A stretch of 37,597 bases of DNA from Ferruginibacter sp. HRS2-29 (GCF_024343615.1 NZ_RJUB01000023.1:1-37597); one strand, 5' to 3'; positions 8,684-17,309 are shown, numbered from the stretch's first letter. The notes: generated from the sequence alone by a model not told the origin. Translations and numbers: made by a program.

Positions 8684-10692
8684 CACCAGATCCTCGTGCG
8701 GCTTTCCGGCTTCTTATACATCTTATCTCCCGGCTGAATATTAAACGCGTCGTACCAGGCATCAATGTTCACGATCGGGCCATTGCCACGATGTATGCCT
8801 GGTGAATGTGGATCCGTTACGATCAATTGCGCCGCATTGTCCGGCAACACGTTGTTTCTCCAAACCTGTGCCCAGCTAAGGAAAAAACGTTGCGAAGGCG
8901 TAAACCCATCAATCAGTTTATTCTCTTTGTATTCTTTGGTATGGGTAAATGCTTCATACGCGATGCTTAATCCGCCAAGGTCGGCGAGGTTTTCCCCAAG
9001 TGTCAGCTTGCCGTTTACATGCACAGTATCCAGCACGGTAAATGCATTGTATTGCTGCACCACTTCATCGGCTTTCAATTTGAATTTATCGCCATCTTCC
9101 TGCGCCCACCAATCGTTGAGGTTACCGATGGCATCGGATTGCCTTCCCTGGTCGTCAAACCCATGCGTCATTTCATGACCGATCACTGCACCGATACCGC
9201 CATAATTCACCGCATCATCTGCACCAAAATCGAAGAAAGGGAATTGCAGGATTCCTGCGGGAAATGTAAGATCGTTGTTCGTAGAACTGTAAGAAGCATT
9301 GATCGTAGGCGGCGTCATCCCCATTTCAGTGCGATCAACAGGTTTACCCATTTTGTTTACATTGTAATTATAACTCCAGGTTGCCGTATTGCGTACGTTT
9401 CCGTAAAAATCATCCTTGCTTACCGTAAGTCCTTCATACTCTTTCCATTTGTCGGGATACGCGATCTTTTTCGCGAATGCGTTCAGTTTTTCCAGCGCTC
9501 TCTGCTTGGTCGCATCCGTCATCCAGTCGAGCTTTTTAATGCGGTCCGCAAAAGTGGATTGCAGATTGTTCACCAGTTCCAACATGCGTGCTTTCGCTTC
9601 CGGCCTGAAGTATTTTTCTACATAAAGCTGGCCGATAAGATCGCCCAGCCTGCTATCGATCAGGCTGCTCATACGTTGCCACCTCGGCGTAATTTGTTTC
9701 TGCCCGGTCTGCACCTGGGTGAAAGCAAAATCGGCTTCCACAAAACCATTACTAAGATATGGCGCCGCATTCCTGATCACATTCCAGCGCAGGTAACTTT
9801 TCCAATCCGCCAGCGGAACCGCTTTCAGCATTGAATCGGCCGTTTTCAATAAACCCGGATTGTTGAGCAGCACACTATCAGCACCCTTCACTTTCATTTC
9901 CTGTAAAAGTGTTTTCCAGTCAAATACTGGGGCCAATGCAGTCAGGTCTTTCACTGAAAATTTATTGTAGGTCTTGTACGGGTCACGCATTTCCACGCGG
10001 CTGTATTGCGCTTTCGCAAAAACGGTTTCGATGTTGAGTACCGCAGTAGCGCTGGCTGCGGCGGCGGCCTCGCTTTCGCCCGCCAGCGTAAATAATTTAT
10101 TCAGGTAAACTTTATATGCTTCCCTGATCCTTGTGCTACGCGGATCGGTTTTCAGATAGTAATCCCTGTCTGCCATGGAAGTTCCACCAAAACTGATGGA
10201 AGGGATATACTTGCGTACATTTTTCCTGTCCGGTCCAATGAACATTCCGAAGAAAGGGCTGCCGGCACCCGTGGTACGCAGGATGGCTGCTTCTTTCAAA
10301 ACATCGCCGGTATTTTTTACTCCGTCGATCCTTGTCAGCAACGGCCTGATCGGTGTGTTTCCTTTCTTATCGAGTGTGATGCTATCCATACCGCTGGAAT
10401 AAACATCGGCGATGATCTGTGTCTTCCTGTCGCGGGTGCGGTTTTGCACGGCATCATCCAGCAGGCTGCGCAGGCGTTTGCTGCTTTCTTCTCTCAGCAG
10501 GTCGAAGCTCCCCCAACGTGTACGGGAAGCCGGAACAGGATTATTTTTTATCCAGGTGCCATTGGCGTAGGTGTAAAAATCATCGCCGGGTTTTATAGTG
10601 GTATCCATATTCGCCCGATCGATGTATTTCATTTGCGCATGAAGGCAGGTGATGGCACCGAAGGCGAGGAGTGTAAGCAGAAGTTTTTTCAT
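8683..10692 (-). CDS. pepO: M13 family zinc metallopeptidase (neprilysin/PepO-like), exported
   Basis: I start it at ATG 10692 (MKKLLLTLLAFGAITCLHAQ); a TTG 9 bases upstream is also in frame. That gives 669 aa with a Sec signal peptide of about 20 residues. Zinc ligands: HEMTH at 506-510 and E567 in GENLADLGG. The substrate-binding region INASYS and the NDLTFPAGILQ segment precede them, as in neprilysins. The C-terminus HRGNGPIVN and ESRTRIW is close to the usual CRVW ending, without the Cys. It probably degrades small peptides in the periplasm or at the outer membrane. The DUF2911 gene lies upstream on the same strand, but a palindromic spacer of about 90 bases separates them. Confidence 0.95.
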   Translation of the reverse strand: MKKLLLTLLAFGAITCLHAQMKYIDRANMDTTIKPGDDFYTYANGTWIKNNPVPASRTRWGSFDLLREESSKRLRSLLDDAVQNRTRDRKTQIIADVYSSGMDSITLDKKGNTPIRPLLTRIDGVKNTGDVLKEAAILRTTGAGSPFFGMFIGPDRKNVRKYIPSISFGGTSMADRDYYLKTDPRSTRIREAYKVYLNKLFTLAGESEAAAAASATAVLNIETVFAKAQYSRVEMRDPYKTYNKFSVKDLTALAPVFDWKTLLQEMKVKGADSVLLNNPGLLKTADSMLKAVPLADWKSYLRWNVIRNAAPYLSNGFVEADFAFTQVQTGQKQITPRWQRMSSLIDSRLGDLIGQLYVEKYFRPEAKARMLELVNNLQSTFADRIKKLDWMTDATKQRALEKLNAFAKKIAYPDKWKEYEGLTVSKDDFYGNVRNTATWSYNYNVNKMGKPVDRTEMGMTPPTINASYSSTNNDLTFPAGILQFPFFDFGADDAVNYGGIGAVIGHEMTHGFDDQGRQSDAIGNLNDWWAQEDGDKFKLKADEVVQQYNAFTVLDTVHVNGKLTLGENLADLGGLSIAYEAFTHTKEYKENKLIDGFTPSQRFFLSWAQVWRNNVLPDNAAQLIVTDPHSPGIHRGNGPIVNIDAWYDAFNIQPGDKMYKKPESRTRIW

Positions 10693-10700
10693 TCTTTTCA

Positions 10701-10789
10701 ATTAATAATTAATAATGTATAATTAATAATGAAAAATCCGGTTGCCGTTAACCAGCAAACCGGAATTATTCATTATTAATTATTAATTC
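10701..10789. repeat. AATTAATAAT-type imperfect palindrome between DUF2911 and M13 genes
   Basis: Left arm: repeats of TTAATAATG ending in TCCGGTTGC. Right arm: GCAAACCGGA followed by TTATTCATTATTAATTATT. It fills nearly the whole gap between two genes of the same strand. The same AATTAATAAT words recur at 20741-20876. Confidence 0.85.
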
Positions 10790-10793
10790 TACA

Positions 10794-11324
10794 TTAAGAC
10801 GTTTTCACCTCAAAGCTGGTGCTGGTGTCGCCCCAAACCCAAGTCACTTTTCCTTTTGCATCAATACTGAAGTTCAGTTTGTCTGCTACCGGAGAAGCTT
10901 TACCTACCGGCACTTTGATCCTGAAAGCATCTGCTGCCGCTTTATAGTCGTAAGCGCCCCATTGGTCCCAGGTCTTATTGAAGATGACGGTAGCTTCGCT
11001 ACCATTGTAAATAGTGAAGAGGCCGTATTTGCCTGCAGGCAATTTATTTCCACCGATGGTCACGTCTTTGCTCACTTCAAAAGTGGTGGCCTCATTGGCA
11101 CCTGTGCGCCAGACCTGGCCTGTTTTAGGCTCAACATCGGTCCCGATGGTGCGGCCTTTGAGGGATACTACACTATAATTGATGGTGATCACCGTACCGT
11201 TTACGGTAGCGGTTGCAGTCGCCGGGGGGCTAGGCCTTTTACTTTTGTCTTCTGCTTTTTTCTGTGCAAATGTGCCGAAGCTGAAAAGACTGGCAATGAC
11301 TGCCAAAGAAAGTATTTTTTTCAT
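10794..11324 (-). CDS. DUF2911 domain-containing exported protein
   Basis: 176 aa with signal peptide MKKILSLAVIASLFSFGTFA. The mature part shows the DUF2911 pattern: VWRTGANEATTFEVSKDV (about 91-108), LPAGKYGLFTIY, then VIFNKTWDQWGAYDY. It ends in a beta-rich C-terminus with WVWGDTSTSFEV. The family is common in Bacteroidota, and its biochemical role is unknown to me. The predicted location is periplasm or cell surface. It is co-directional with the M13 peptidase downstream, so co-transcription is possible. Confidence 0.9.
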   Translation of the reverse strand: MKKILSLAVIASLFSFGTFAQKKAEDKSKRPSPPATATATVNGTVITINYSVVSLKGRTIGTDVEPKTGQVWRTGANEATTFEVSKDVTIGGNKLPAGKYGLFTIYNGSEATVIFNKTWDQWGAYDYKAAADAFRIKVPVGKASPVADKLNFSIDAKGKVTWVWGDTSTSFEVKTS

Positions 11325-11431
11325 AATGTATTTTTAGGCACTCAATGTACAAAAAACGAGCCGGGCTGCGAAAAGTTCTTGACGAACGGCAAAAACATTT
11401 AAGAATTAATCAAAGATAGAAGCGGGATAAT

Positions 11432-11520
11432 AATCACAGATTTCAAAGGGATGAACAGGATCACACAGATTACTTTTTTACTCCGTAAAAAATGAAAATG
11501 CAGTTTATGCAATGTTGCAC
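11432..11520. repeat. Half copy of the four-way-junction palindrome (CACAGATTT family)
   Basis: 11432-11470 matches the outer left arm (TCACAGATTTCAAAGGGATG). 11474-11492 forms the small hairpin TTTTTTAC-TCC-GTAAAAAA, and 11494 onward has GAAAATGCAGTTTAT. It then ends in a short hairpin (TGCAA TG TTGCA) where the complete copies continue. The right half is absent, and the DUF3574 stop codon follows at once. Confidence 0.85.
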
Positions 11521-11522
11521 AA

Positions 11523-11900
11523 CTACAGGAACAACAATTTCGCCCGTTTATCTACTCTTAACACAGATTGCTGATAGAACTTCTTTTTGTACCAGTAACC
11601 GATGCTGTCTATCCGCTTCGACAATTCCGGCGTCATCCTGTTTACCGAAATAACCAGCCAGGATGGCTCTACGATGATCTTCTTTGAAGCAGTATCGTAC
11701 CAGTTGCCGTTGGAAGCCAATACACTACTCCCTTCTTTGAATACCGAGCAGATATATTTTGCAGAAAATTCTTCCCAGTCTTTCGCGGAAACATAAGTCC
11801 CATCGGGCTTTGATTGTCCGAAGTAAAGATCCGTCTGTGTCATCTTGCTTGCCGAACAGGCAGTAAAGCATACCAGGGCAAATAACAGGAATAACCTCAT
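11523..11900 (-). CDS. DUF3574 domain lipoprotein
   Basis: I start it at the internal ATG at 11900 (MRLFLLFALVCFTACSASK), which gives a clean lipoprotein signal peptide with the lipobox ending FTAC; the longer ORF from 11939 has no export signal. Mature protein about 110 aa. The pattern TDLYFGQSKPDGTYVSAKDWEEF and GNWYDT...EPSWLVI matches DUF3574, which is of unknown function. It should be an outer- or inner-membrane lipoprotein. It is divergent from the gene at 12288, with a long spacer between. Confidence 0.8.
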   Translation of the reverse strand: MRLFLLFALVCFTACSASKMTQTDLYFGQSKPDGTYVSAKDWEEFSAKYICSVFKEGSSVLASNGNWYDTASKKIIVEPSWLVISVNRMTPELSKRIDSIGYWYKKKFYQQSVLRVDKRAKLLFL

Positions 11901-12287
11901 CGTAAAACAGTTTAGTTGATGACCAAAAATAATCAGCAACCGTAAAAATGATCTGTTTCAACCAATGAACGGGAAGGATGGGTTTGCGAAGGGCAGCTGG
12001 ATGCTGGCAGTTTACAACAAGGGAAAACACTGTGTTTTCCCGAGGGCAGGTTACTGGTTTTTAATTACTTTACTTCGATGAGTTACAAAAATCTGGATAT
12101 ATGAAAATTGGCAAGGGAGGTGGTGATTGAAATACACCCAATGGCTTTTAATTTGCATTTCCAAAAATGCATCCAGCATCCCTATTCATTCCTCAATTTC
12201 TACAATTCACTCGTATTTCCTTTTCTCTCCGGTGGACATGAAATAATCTTGCTTTTGAAAATAATTTACCATTAAAATATACCAGTT
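11901..12287. promoter_or_regulatory. Divergent intergenic region with a 21-base perfect dyad at 12021-12041
   Basis: GGGAAAACAC-T-GTGTTTTCCC at 12021-12041 is a perfect odd palindrome roughly midway between two divergent genes, so an operator is possible. A smaller hairpin (TGCATTT/AAATGCA) lies at 12154-12171. No gene is evident in this stretch. The ORF 11725-12030 (-) is a shadow. Confidence 0.4.
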
Positions 12288-12872
12288 ATGAAAATCAGAC
12301 ATTTCCTTTTTGCGGCAGCCCTGCTTACGGCTTCAGTTGCAGCGAAAGCTCAATCCACTATTCCTGAAGGATATACCAAAGCCGAGATCACCCTTGCGGA
12401 TGGCAAAGTGCTGAACGGTTATATCAAAGACAATATCAGGAAATCATCTTCTGTGGTATTCCTGGATGATGCGGGGCAAAATAAAAAAACGTACGAAGGT
12501 TCCGCTATCAATGGGCTGAAGGCGGGCAACGATACCTATACCTGCATCAGCGGCGATTTCTTCAAAGTAGTAAGCAACGGTAAACTTGTATTGCTGCAGA
12601 AATCCAGCAATTCTTCCGGCAAGGTTTCTTATAACGGAGCCGATGCGGTTGTTAGCACCGGTACCGCCGGCAAAGTAGGTGATTACTACATTTATGCAGA
12701 TAATAAACTGAAAGTGCTGAACAAAAAGACTTCCGAAGCATTCATCCATGAAGAACTGACGGGTTGCGCAGCAGCTATTGAAAAAGCGAATTCTGCCAAC
12801 GGAGATATGCTGATCATAAAAGAAGCGGTGGATATTTATAACGAATTTGCCCAAAGCAAAGCTGTTAAATAG
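12288..12872 (+). CDS. Secreted protein of unknown function, 194 aa
   Basis: Signal peptide MKIRHFLFAAALLTASVAAKAQ (about 22 residues). The mature part begins STIPEGYTKAEITLADG. It is predicted to be mostly beta-strand up to about residue 140, with the patterns GKVLNGYIKDNIRKSSSVVF and GDYYIYADNKLKVLNK. It ends in a helical region containing ELTGCAAAIEKANSANGDML. I do not recognise a named domain. Similar small secreted proteins with TLADGxxxxGYI repeats occur in this phylum. A two-component system follows after a palindromic spacer of 101 bases. Confidence 0.7.
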   Translation: MKIRHFLFAAALLTASVAAKAQSTIPEGYTKAEITLADGKVLNGYIKDNIRKSSSVVFLDDAGQNKKTYEGSAINGLKAGNDTYTCISGDFFKVVSNGKLVLLQKSSNSSGKVSYNGADAVVSTGTAGKVGDYYIYADNKLKVLNKKTSEAFIHEELTGCAAAIEKANSANGDMLIIKEAVDIYNEFAQSKAVK

Positions 12873-12961
12873 TTCAAAAGGTTGAAGAGGTTCAAAAGTT
12901 CAAAATGTTGATCTGAGCGATTAACATCTTGAACTTTTGAACGTTTTGAACCTTTGAACTT
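12873..12961. repeat. GTTCAAAA-type palindrome filling the gap before the histidine kinase
   Basis: The left half carries repeated GTTCAAAA words ending AAAATGTTGATC. The right half begins GATTAACATCTTGAACTTTTGAAC and continues with TTTTGAACC. The arms pair around the loop TGAGC. It starts at the first base after the stop of the preceding gene and ends 12 bases before the kinase ATG. Confidence 0.85.
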
Positions 12962-12973
12962 TATCTTTACTAA

Positions 12974-14020
12974 ATGAGAGCTGCCAACAAACGAATAGGT
13001 TTCGATGACCGGCTGATGGTGTCCATCATGATACCGTTGGCGGCGTTGCTGATCCCTATCATTTTTTTTGGAAGAAGATTTGGCCGTGAGCCCTACTTCA
13101 CCTGGCAGGTGTACATCACCACCGTGATCTCTACTACCCTTGTCTGGTTTGGCAACCGCTATATCATGATCAGGGCCCGCACCAGGTACCCGCTTTTTGA
13201 AGATACCCGCAAACGGCTGATTATACAATCACTGTCGATGCTCATCTTTACCCTCATCACTTCCAACACGATCCATTATTTCGAACGCGATATCTGCGCC
13301 CTTATGATGGGCAGCAAGGATATTCGTTTCATCGATATCCTCATCAGCAGCAATGCATCGGCCATCTTCTGCACAGTGCTGGGTGTGGCTATTTATGAGA
13401 ATATTTACTTCGTAAAACAATTGCGCCGCTCGGTGGAAGAAAAAGAGTTTTACAAACGCGATATCCTCCATGCACAATTGAATGCACTAAAAACACAGGT
13501 GAACCCGCATTTTCTTTTCAATAATCTTAATACGCTGAGTTCGCTTATTCCCGAAAATCCTACACATGCCATCAGTTTTGTGCAGGAACTTTCGAAAGTA
13601 TACCGGCATATCCTGCAGGTAAAAGACGACCAGAGCATCACGCTCAAAGATGAACTGGAAGTGATGAACGCCTACGCTTTCCTGTTGCAAACGCGGTTTG
13701 GAAATAACCTGCAGGTAAGTATAGATGTACCCGAAGAAAAACTCGGCAAACGCCTTGTACCGTTATCTTTGCAACTGCTGATGGAGAACGCGATCAAGCA
13801 CAATATCGTTTCCGCACAGCGGCCTTTGAAGATAGAAGTGTTTACAGAGAACGGGCGGCTGGTGGTACGCAATAATCTGCAGGTAAAAAACCAGCTGCAC
13901 GATTCTACAGGGATAGGCCTGGATAATATCCGCAACAGGTATAAGCTGCTGGGCAATGAACCGGTAATTGTTTCGGAGAGTGAGAAGGAGTTTGTGGTGT
14001 CGATACCGCTGTTGAATTGA
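12974..14020 (+). CDS. LytS-type sensor histidine kinase (His_kinase PF06580)
   Basis: 348 aa. Four predicted transmembrane helices lie at about 15-33, 43-60, 84-101 and 127-147, with no large extracytoplasmic sensor domain. A linker helix leads to the phosphoacceptor H179 in TQVNPHFLFNNLNTLSSLI. The ATPase part has the N-box LLMENAIKHN (N272) and the G-box TGIGLDNIRNRY (about 312-323). Partner: the LytTR response regulator 149 bases downstream. In this phylum such pairs control surface and envelope functions, but the target genes are not shown here. TATCTTTA just before the ATG resembles a -7 box and would make a leaderless transcript. That is weak evidence. Confidence 0.93.
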   Translation: MRAANKRIGFDDRLMVSIMIPLAALLIPIIFFGRRFGREPYFTWQVYITTVISTTLVWFGNRYIMIRARTRYPLFEDTRKRLIIQSLSMLIFTLITSNTIHYFERDICALMMGSKDIRFIDILISSNASAIFCTVLGVAIYENIYFVKQLRRSVEEKEFYKRDILHAQLNALKTQVNPHFLFNNLNTLSSLIPENPTHAISFVQELSKVYRHILQVKDDQSITLKDELEVMNAYAFLLQTRFGNNLQVSIDVPEEKLGKRLVPLSLQLLMENAIKHNIVSAQRPLKIEVFTENGRLVVRNNLQVKNQLHDSTGIGLDNIRNRYKLLGNEPVIVSESEKEFVVSIPLLN

Positions 14021-14163
14021 CGACGGACGACACACCACGGACGACGGACCAGAGACGACAGACCACAGACGATGGACCAGAAATCCGGGTTTTAATACAT
14101 GCCGATTTTTTTTAAAGCTGCGAAGCCCTCACTATTCACTATTCACTATTCACTATTGACTTA
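14021..14163. repeat. GACGACGGACC-type repeats and CACTATTCACTATT repeats between kinase and regulator
   Basis: 14021-14087 is a string of GACGAC, GGACC and ACCACAGAC words beginning at the kinase stop codon. 14131-14163 has tandem ACTATTC units ending ACTATTGACT. Both word families recur elsewhere: GACGAC at 18701-18808 and 23106-23137, ACTATTGACT at 20648-20676 and 33793-33998. Here each occurs as a single arm. Confidence 0.8.
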
Positions 14164-14169
14164 TTCACC

Positions 14170-14931
14170 ATGAAGGTTTTAATTATCGAAGACGAACTTC
14201 CTGCTGCTAAACGGCTTTCGCAGCTACTGCTGACTTACCCAGGTGAAGTAGAGGTATTGGCTACGCTCGACAGCATTGAATCTTCTGTAAAATTCCTCTC
14301 TGCCGAAAATGATGCCCGGCTTATTTTCATGGATATACACCTGGCCGATGGACTGAGCTTTGAGATCTTTGAAAAAACCGAAGTGAACATTCCTGTTATT
14401 TTCACCACGGCATACGATCAATATGCACTGAAAGCTTTTAAAGTAAACAGTATCGATTACCTGCTGAAACCTATTGATGAAAAAGAGTTGTTCCGTGCCG
14501 TAGAAAAATTCCATTCCATTCATTCAAAAAAAGAAGAAGGCATTTCAGAAAAAATGCTGCGAATGGTACAGGAGATCAGTACCAGCAAATTTAAAGAGCG
14601 ACTGCTCATAAAACGCGGGCAGCAATTAAGCTACCTCAAAACTTCGGATACGGCCTACTGTTATGCCGATGGCAAACTTTGTTATGCGGTAGGCTTCAAC
14701 GGCACGAAATACCTGCTGGAACCTACCCTTTCGCAACTGGAGAAACAATTGCAACCTGCAGACTTCTTCCGCATCAACCGTCACCTTCTCTTAAATATCA
14801 ATAGCATCAGCAAAGTACATACCTGGCTCGGTGGAAGGCTCAAAGTTGAACTGGCCGTACCGGCGCATGGTAATGATACCGTGGTCAGCCGCGACAGGGT
14901 GAATGATTTTAAAGAGTGGCTGGGAGGATAG
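14170..14931 (+). CDS. LytTR-family response regulator
   Basis: 253 aa. The receiver domain is about 1-120, with acidic residues in IIEDELPAA (E7-D8-E9), phosphoacceptor D55 (FMDIHLADG), T79/T80 and K100 (DYLLKPID). After a linker, the LytTR DNA-binding domain is about 148-252 (LLIKRGQQLSYL, FFRINRHLLLNINSI, VSRDRVNDFKEWL). It is probably phosphorylated by the kinase encoded just upstream and acts as a transcription factor. Confidence 0.95.
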   Translation: MKVLIIEDELPAAKRLSQLLLTYPGEVEVLATLDSIESSVKFLSAENDARLIFMDIHLADGLSFEIFEKTEVNIPVIFTTAYDQYALKAFKVNSIDYLLKPIDEKELFRAVEKFHSIHSKKEEGISEKMLRMVQEISTSKFKERLLIKRGQQLSYLKTSDTAYCYADGKLCYAVGFNGTKYLLEPTLSQLEKQLQPADFFRINRHLLLNINSISKVHTWLGGRLKVELAVPAHGNDTVVSRDRVNDFKEWLGG

Positions 14932-15028
14932 TTTAGAGATTAGGGGGTTAGGAGCTTAGGGGTTTAGGTATGGCAAAGCCATTCAGCGGCTTCAGCCCTG
15001 AAAGTGGTTCAACGAATTTTTGCAGATA
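14932..15028. repeat. TTAGGGG-rich one-armed repeat after the response regulator
   Basis: 14935-14968 is a run of GATTAGGGGGTTAGGAG-like words starting 3-4 bases after the stop codon. No complementary arm is seen nearby. The remaining bases to 15028 hold nothing I can name. Confidence 0.6.
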
Positions 15029-15148
15029 TTACCGCACCGAACGATACGTTTTCCCGCTACGATTTGCCGCCTGATTCATCGTAACAGACCGGGAACATGA
15101 AATGGTAATGAGACTAATAAGAACAGCTAATACTGATAGGCGTTTCAT
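15029..15148 (-). CDS. Very small lipoprotein, 39 aa
   Basis: ATG at 15148 to TAA at 15029-15031. MKRLSVLAVLISLITISCS has a positive start, a 14-residue hydrophobic core and a Cys at position 18 in the lipoprotein position. About 20 polar/basic residues follow, with SGKTYRSVR at the end. If real, it is an almost bare lipid-anchored peptide. It lies alone downstream of dnaK, beyond the dnaK terminator and a perfect 65-base palindrome. No promoter box is obvious. Short lipoproteins of this size are known in the phylum but often left unannotated. Confidence 0.5.
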   Translation of the reverse strand: MKRLSVLAVLISLITISCSRSVTMNQAANRSGKTYRSVR

Positions 15149-15199
15149 AAAGATAGTTTTTGGTTAGGAGGTATATTGGTAACGGAAGATTTGATTATA

Positions 15200-15264
15200 A
15201 ATTGTGTAGGAACGTGCCTTTGGCGCGTTCAATGAACGCGCCAAAGGCACGTTCCTACACAATT
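15200..15264. repeat. Perfect 65-base palindrome, 32-base arms
   Basis: 15200-15231 and 15233-15264 are exact reverse complements around the single base A at 15232. The arm starts AATTGTGTAGGAACG and ends GGCGCGTTCA. It lies 5 bases beyond the dnaK terminator. Confidence 0.95.
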
Positions 15265-15268
15265 CACT

Positions 15269-15296
15269 AAAAAAGCCCCTGTATTTCTACAGAGGC
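15269..15296 (-). terminator. Intrinsic terminator of dnaK
   Basis: On the minus strand GCCTCTGTA-GAAA-TACAGGGGC (15296 to 15275) is followed by six T. The stem has one G-U wobble that pairs only in minus-strand RNA, and a GAAA tetraloop, so direction is clear. Confidence 0.88.
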
Positions 15297-15332
15297 CTAT
15301 AATTCAGGGGGGATACGATTCAATATCCATTC

Positions 15333-17243
15333 TTACTTCACTTCTTCAAACTCGGCGTCCGTCACATTTTCGCCGCCGGCGTTGCCACCTTGCTGCTGTT
15401 CTGCGCCCGGCTGGCCATCACCTTGTGGTGCTGCGCCATCCTGTGTTTGTTTGTACATGTCTTCGCTTGCCGCTGTCCATGCTGCGTTAAGGGCTTCTAC
15501 TGCAGGATCTATCTGTGCTACATCCTGGGTCTTGTGTGCTTCTTTCAGCTTTTCAAGATTGCTTTCAATAGCCGTTTTCTTTTCTGCAGGGATCTTATCG
15601 CCATATTCCTTCAGTTGTTTTTCTGATTGGAATATCAGGCTGTCGGCCTGGTTGATCTTATCCACTTTTTCTCTTTCAGCCTTATCATTCGCTTCATTCG
15701 CTTTCGCTTCGTTCTTCATCTTTTCAATCTCTTCCGGTGTAAGTCCGCTACCTGCTTCGATGCGGATCTTCTGTTCTTTGCCGGTTCCTTTATCTTTCGC
15801 TGTTACATGGAGGATACCATTCGCGTCGATATCGAAGGTCACTTCTACCTGCGGAACACCACGTGGTGCCGGAGGAATGCCATCGAGGTTGAACATACCA
15901 AGGCTTTTGTTTTGAGAAGCCATCGGCCGTTCGCCCTGCAATACATGTATCTGTACACCCGGCTGGTTATCACTTGCCGTGCTGAATGTTTCTGATTTTT
16001 TGGTAGGGATGGTGGTATTGCTGTCGATCAGCCTTGTCATTACACCACCCATTGTTTCGATACCAAGGCCCAATGGAGTTACGTCGAGCAACAACACATC
16101 CTTGATCTCACCGGTCAGTACTGCACCTTGAATGGCTGCACCGATCGCTACCACTTCATCCGGGTTAACACCACGGTTTGGTTTTTTGCCAAAGAATTTT
16201 TCTACTATTTCCTGTACTTTAGGGATACGGCTGCTACCACCCACCAGGATGATCTCATCGATCTGCGAAGTGCTCAATCCTGCATCTTTCAAAGCAATCT
16301 CACACGGTTTGAGGCAACGTTCGAACAATTTATCCGCCAATGCTTCAAATTTAGCACGGGTGAGCTTTTTCACTAAATGTTTAGGCACACCATCCACTGC
16401 AGTGATATAAGGCAGGTTGATCTCTGTTTCAGTACCTGAAGAAAGTTCAACTTTCGCTTTTTCAGCAGCTTCTTTGAGCCTTTGCAATGCCATCGGGTCC
16501 TTACGCAGGTCGATCGCTTCGTCGGTCTTGAATTCATCTGCCAGCCAGTCCATGATCACTTTATCAAAGTCATCACCACCGAGGTGAGTATCACCATTGG
16601 TAGATTTTACTTCAAAAACGCCGTCACCTAATTCCAGTACAGAGATATCGAACGTACCACCACCAAGGTCAAATACGGCGATCTTCTGGTCTTTCCCTTT
16701 TTTATCCAGGCCATAAGCCAATGCAGCCGCGGTAGGCTCGTTCACAATACGGCGAACGTTCAATCCCGCAATTTCACCTGCTTCTTTGGTAGCCTGGCGC
16801 TGAGCATCGTTGAAGTAAGCCGGAACGGTAATTACCGCTTCCGTCACTTCCTGTCCGAGGAAATCCTCAGCAGTTTTTTTCATTTTCTGCAGTACCATCG
16901 CACTGATCTCCTGTGGAGTGTACATTCTGCCATCAATGTCGATACGAACCGTATTATTGTCACCTTTTACTACTTTGTAGCTCCAGTGTGTGCTTTCTTC
17001 TGTAACCTCATCGAAGCGACGGCCCATGAAACGCTTAACGCTGCTGATGGTATTTTGCGGATTGGTAATAGCCTGACGTTTTGCAGGATCCCCTACCTTA
17101 CGTTCGCCATTCTTTAAGAATGCCACCACGGAAGGAGTCGTACGGCGCCCCTCGTCATTGGCAATTACTACCGGTTCGTTCCCTTCCATAACGGCCACGC
17201 AACTATTGGTAGTACCTAAGTCAATTCCTATGATCTTTCCCAT
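15333..17243 (-). CDS. dnaK: Chaperone protein DnaK (Hsp70)
   Basis: 636 aa from ATG 17243 ([21 protein letters not shown]); the in-frame extension to 17288 is not conserved. The nucleotide-binding domain is about 1-385, with the phosphate-1 motif GIDLGTTNS, phosphate-2 [12 protein letters not shown], connect [12 protein letters not shown] and [11 protein letters not shown]. The substrate-binding domain follows ([23 protein letters not shown] helix lid). The end is glutamine/glycine rich with DAEFEEVK, the usual C-terminus that binds partner TPR or prolongs chaperone activity. It folds proteins in the cytoplasm with DnaJ and GrpE, which are not in this window. A candidate sigma-54-like promoter lies upstream and a terminator downstream, so it looks monocistronic. 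Confidence 0.99.
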   Translation of the reverse strand: MGKIIGIDLGTTNSCVAVMEGNEPVVIANDEGRRTTPSVVAFLKNGERKVGDPAKRQAITNPQNTISSVKRFMGRRFDEVTEESTHWSYKVVKGDNNTVRIDIDGRMYTPQEISAMVLQKMKKTAEDFLGQEVTEAVITVPAYFNDAQRQATKEAGEIAGLNVRRIVNEPTAAALAYGLDKKGKDQKIAVFDLGGGTFDISVLELGDGVFEVKSTNGDTHLGGDDFDKVIMDWLADEFKTDEAIDLRKDPMALQRLKEAAEKAKVELSSGTETEINLPYITAVDGVPKHLVKKLTRAKFEALADKLFERCLKPCEIALKDAGLSTSQIDEIILVGGSSRIPKVQEIVEKFFGKKPNRGVNPDEVVAIGAAIQGAVLTGEIKDVLLLDVTPLGLGIETMGGVMTRLIDSNTTIPTKKSETFSTASDNQPGVQIHVLQGERPMASQNKSLGMFNLDGIPPAPRGVPQVEVTFDIDANGILHVTAKDKGTGKEQKIRIEAGSGLTPEEIEKMKNEAKANEANDKAEREKVDKINQADSLIFQSEKQLKEYGDKIPAEKKTAIESNLEKLKEAHKTQDVAQIDPAVEALNAAWTAASEDMYKQTQDGAAPQGDGQPGAEQQQGGNAGGENVTDAEFEEVK

Positions 17244-17290
17244 TTTAAATATGATTTTATGTGTTTTATGTGTAATTCTGACTATCATTA

Positions 17291-17309
17291 GTCAATGATT
17301 ATGCCAAGG
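17291..17309 (-). promoter_or_regulatory. Candidate sigma-54-like promoter of dnaK
   Basis: Minus strand CCTTGGCATAATCATTGAC, 48 bases before the ATG, resembles the -24/-12 pattern TGGCAC-N5-TTGC with GG-N10-GA in place of GG-N10-GC. No CIRCE element was found. This is a one-mismatch match only. Confidence 0.35.

Noticed and set aside
10693..10701. TTG start for the M13 peptidase
   Set aside because: The ATG nine bases downstream gives an equally good signal peptide with a standard start.
17244..17288. N-terminal extension of DnaK (15 residues)
   Set aside because: The family begins at [14 protein letters not shown]; the extension is not conserved and overlaps the upstream control region.
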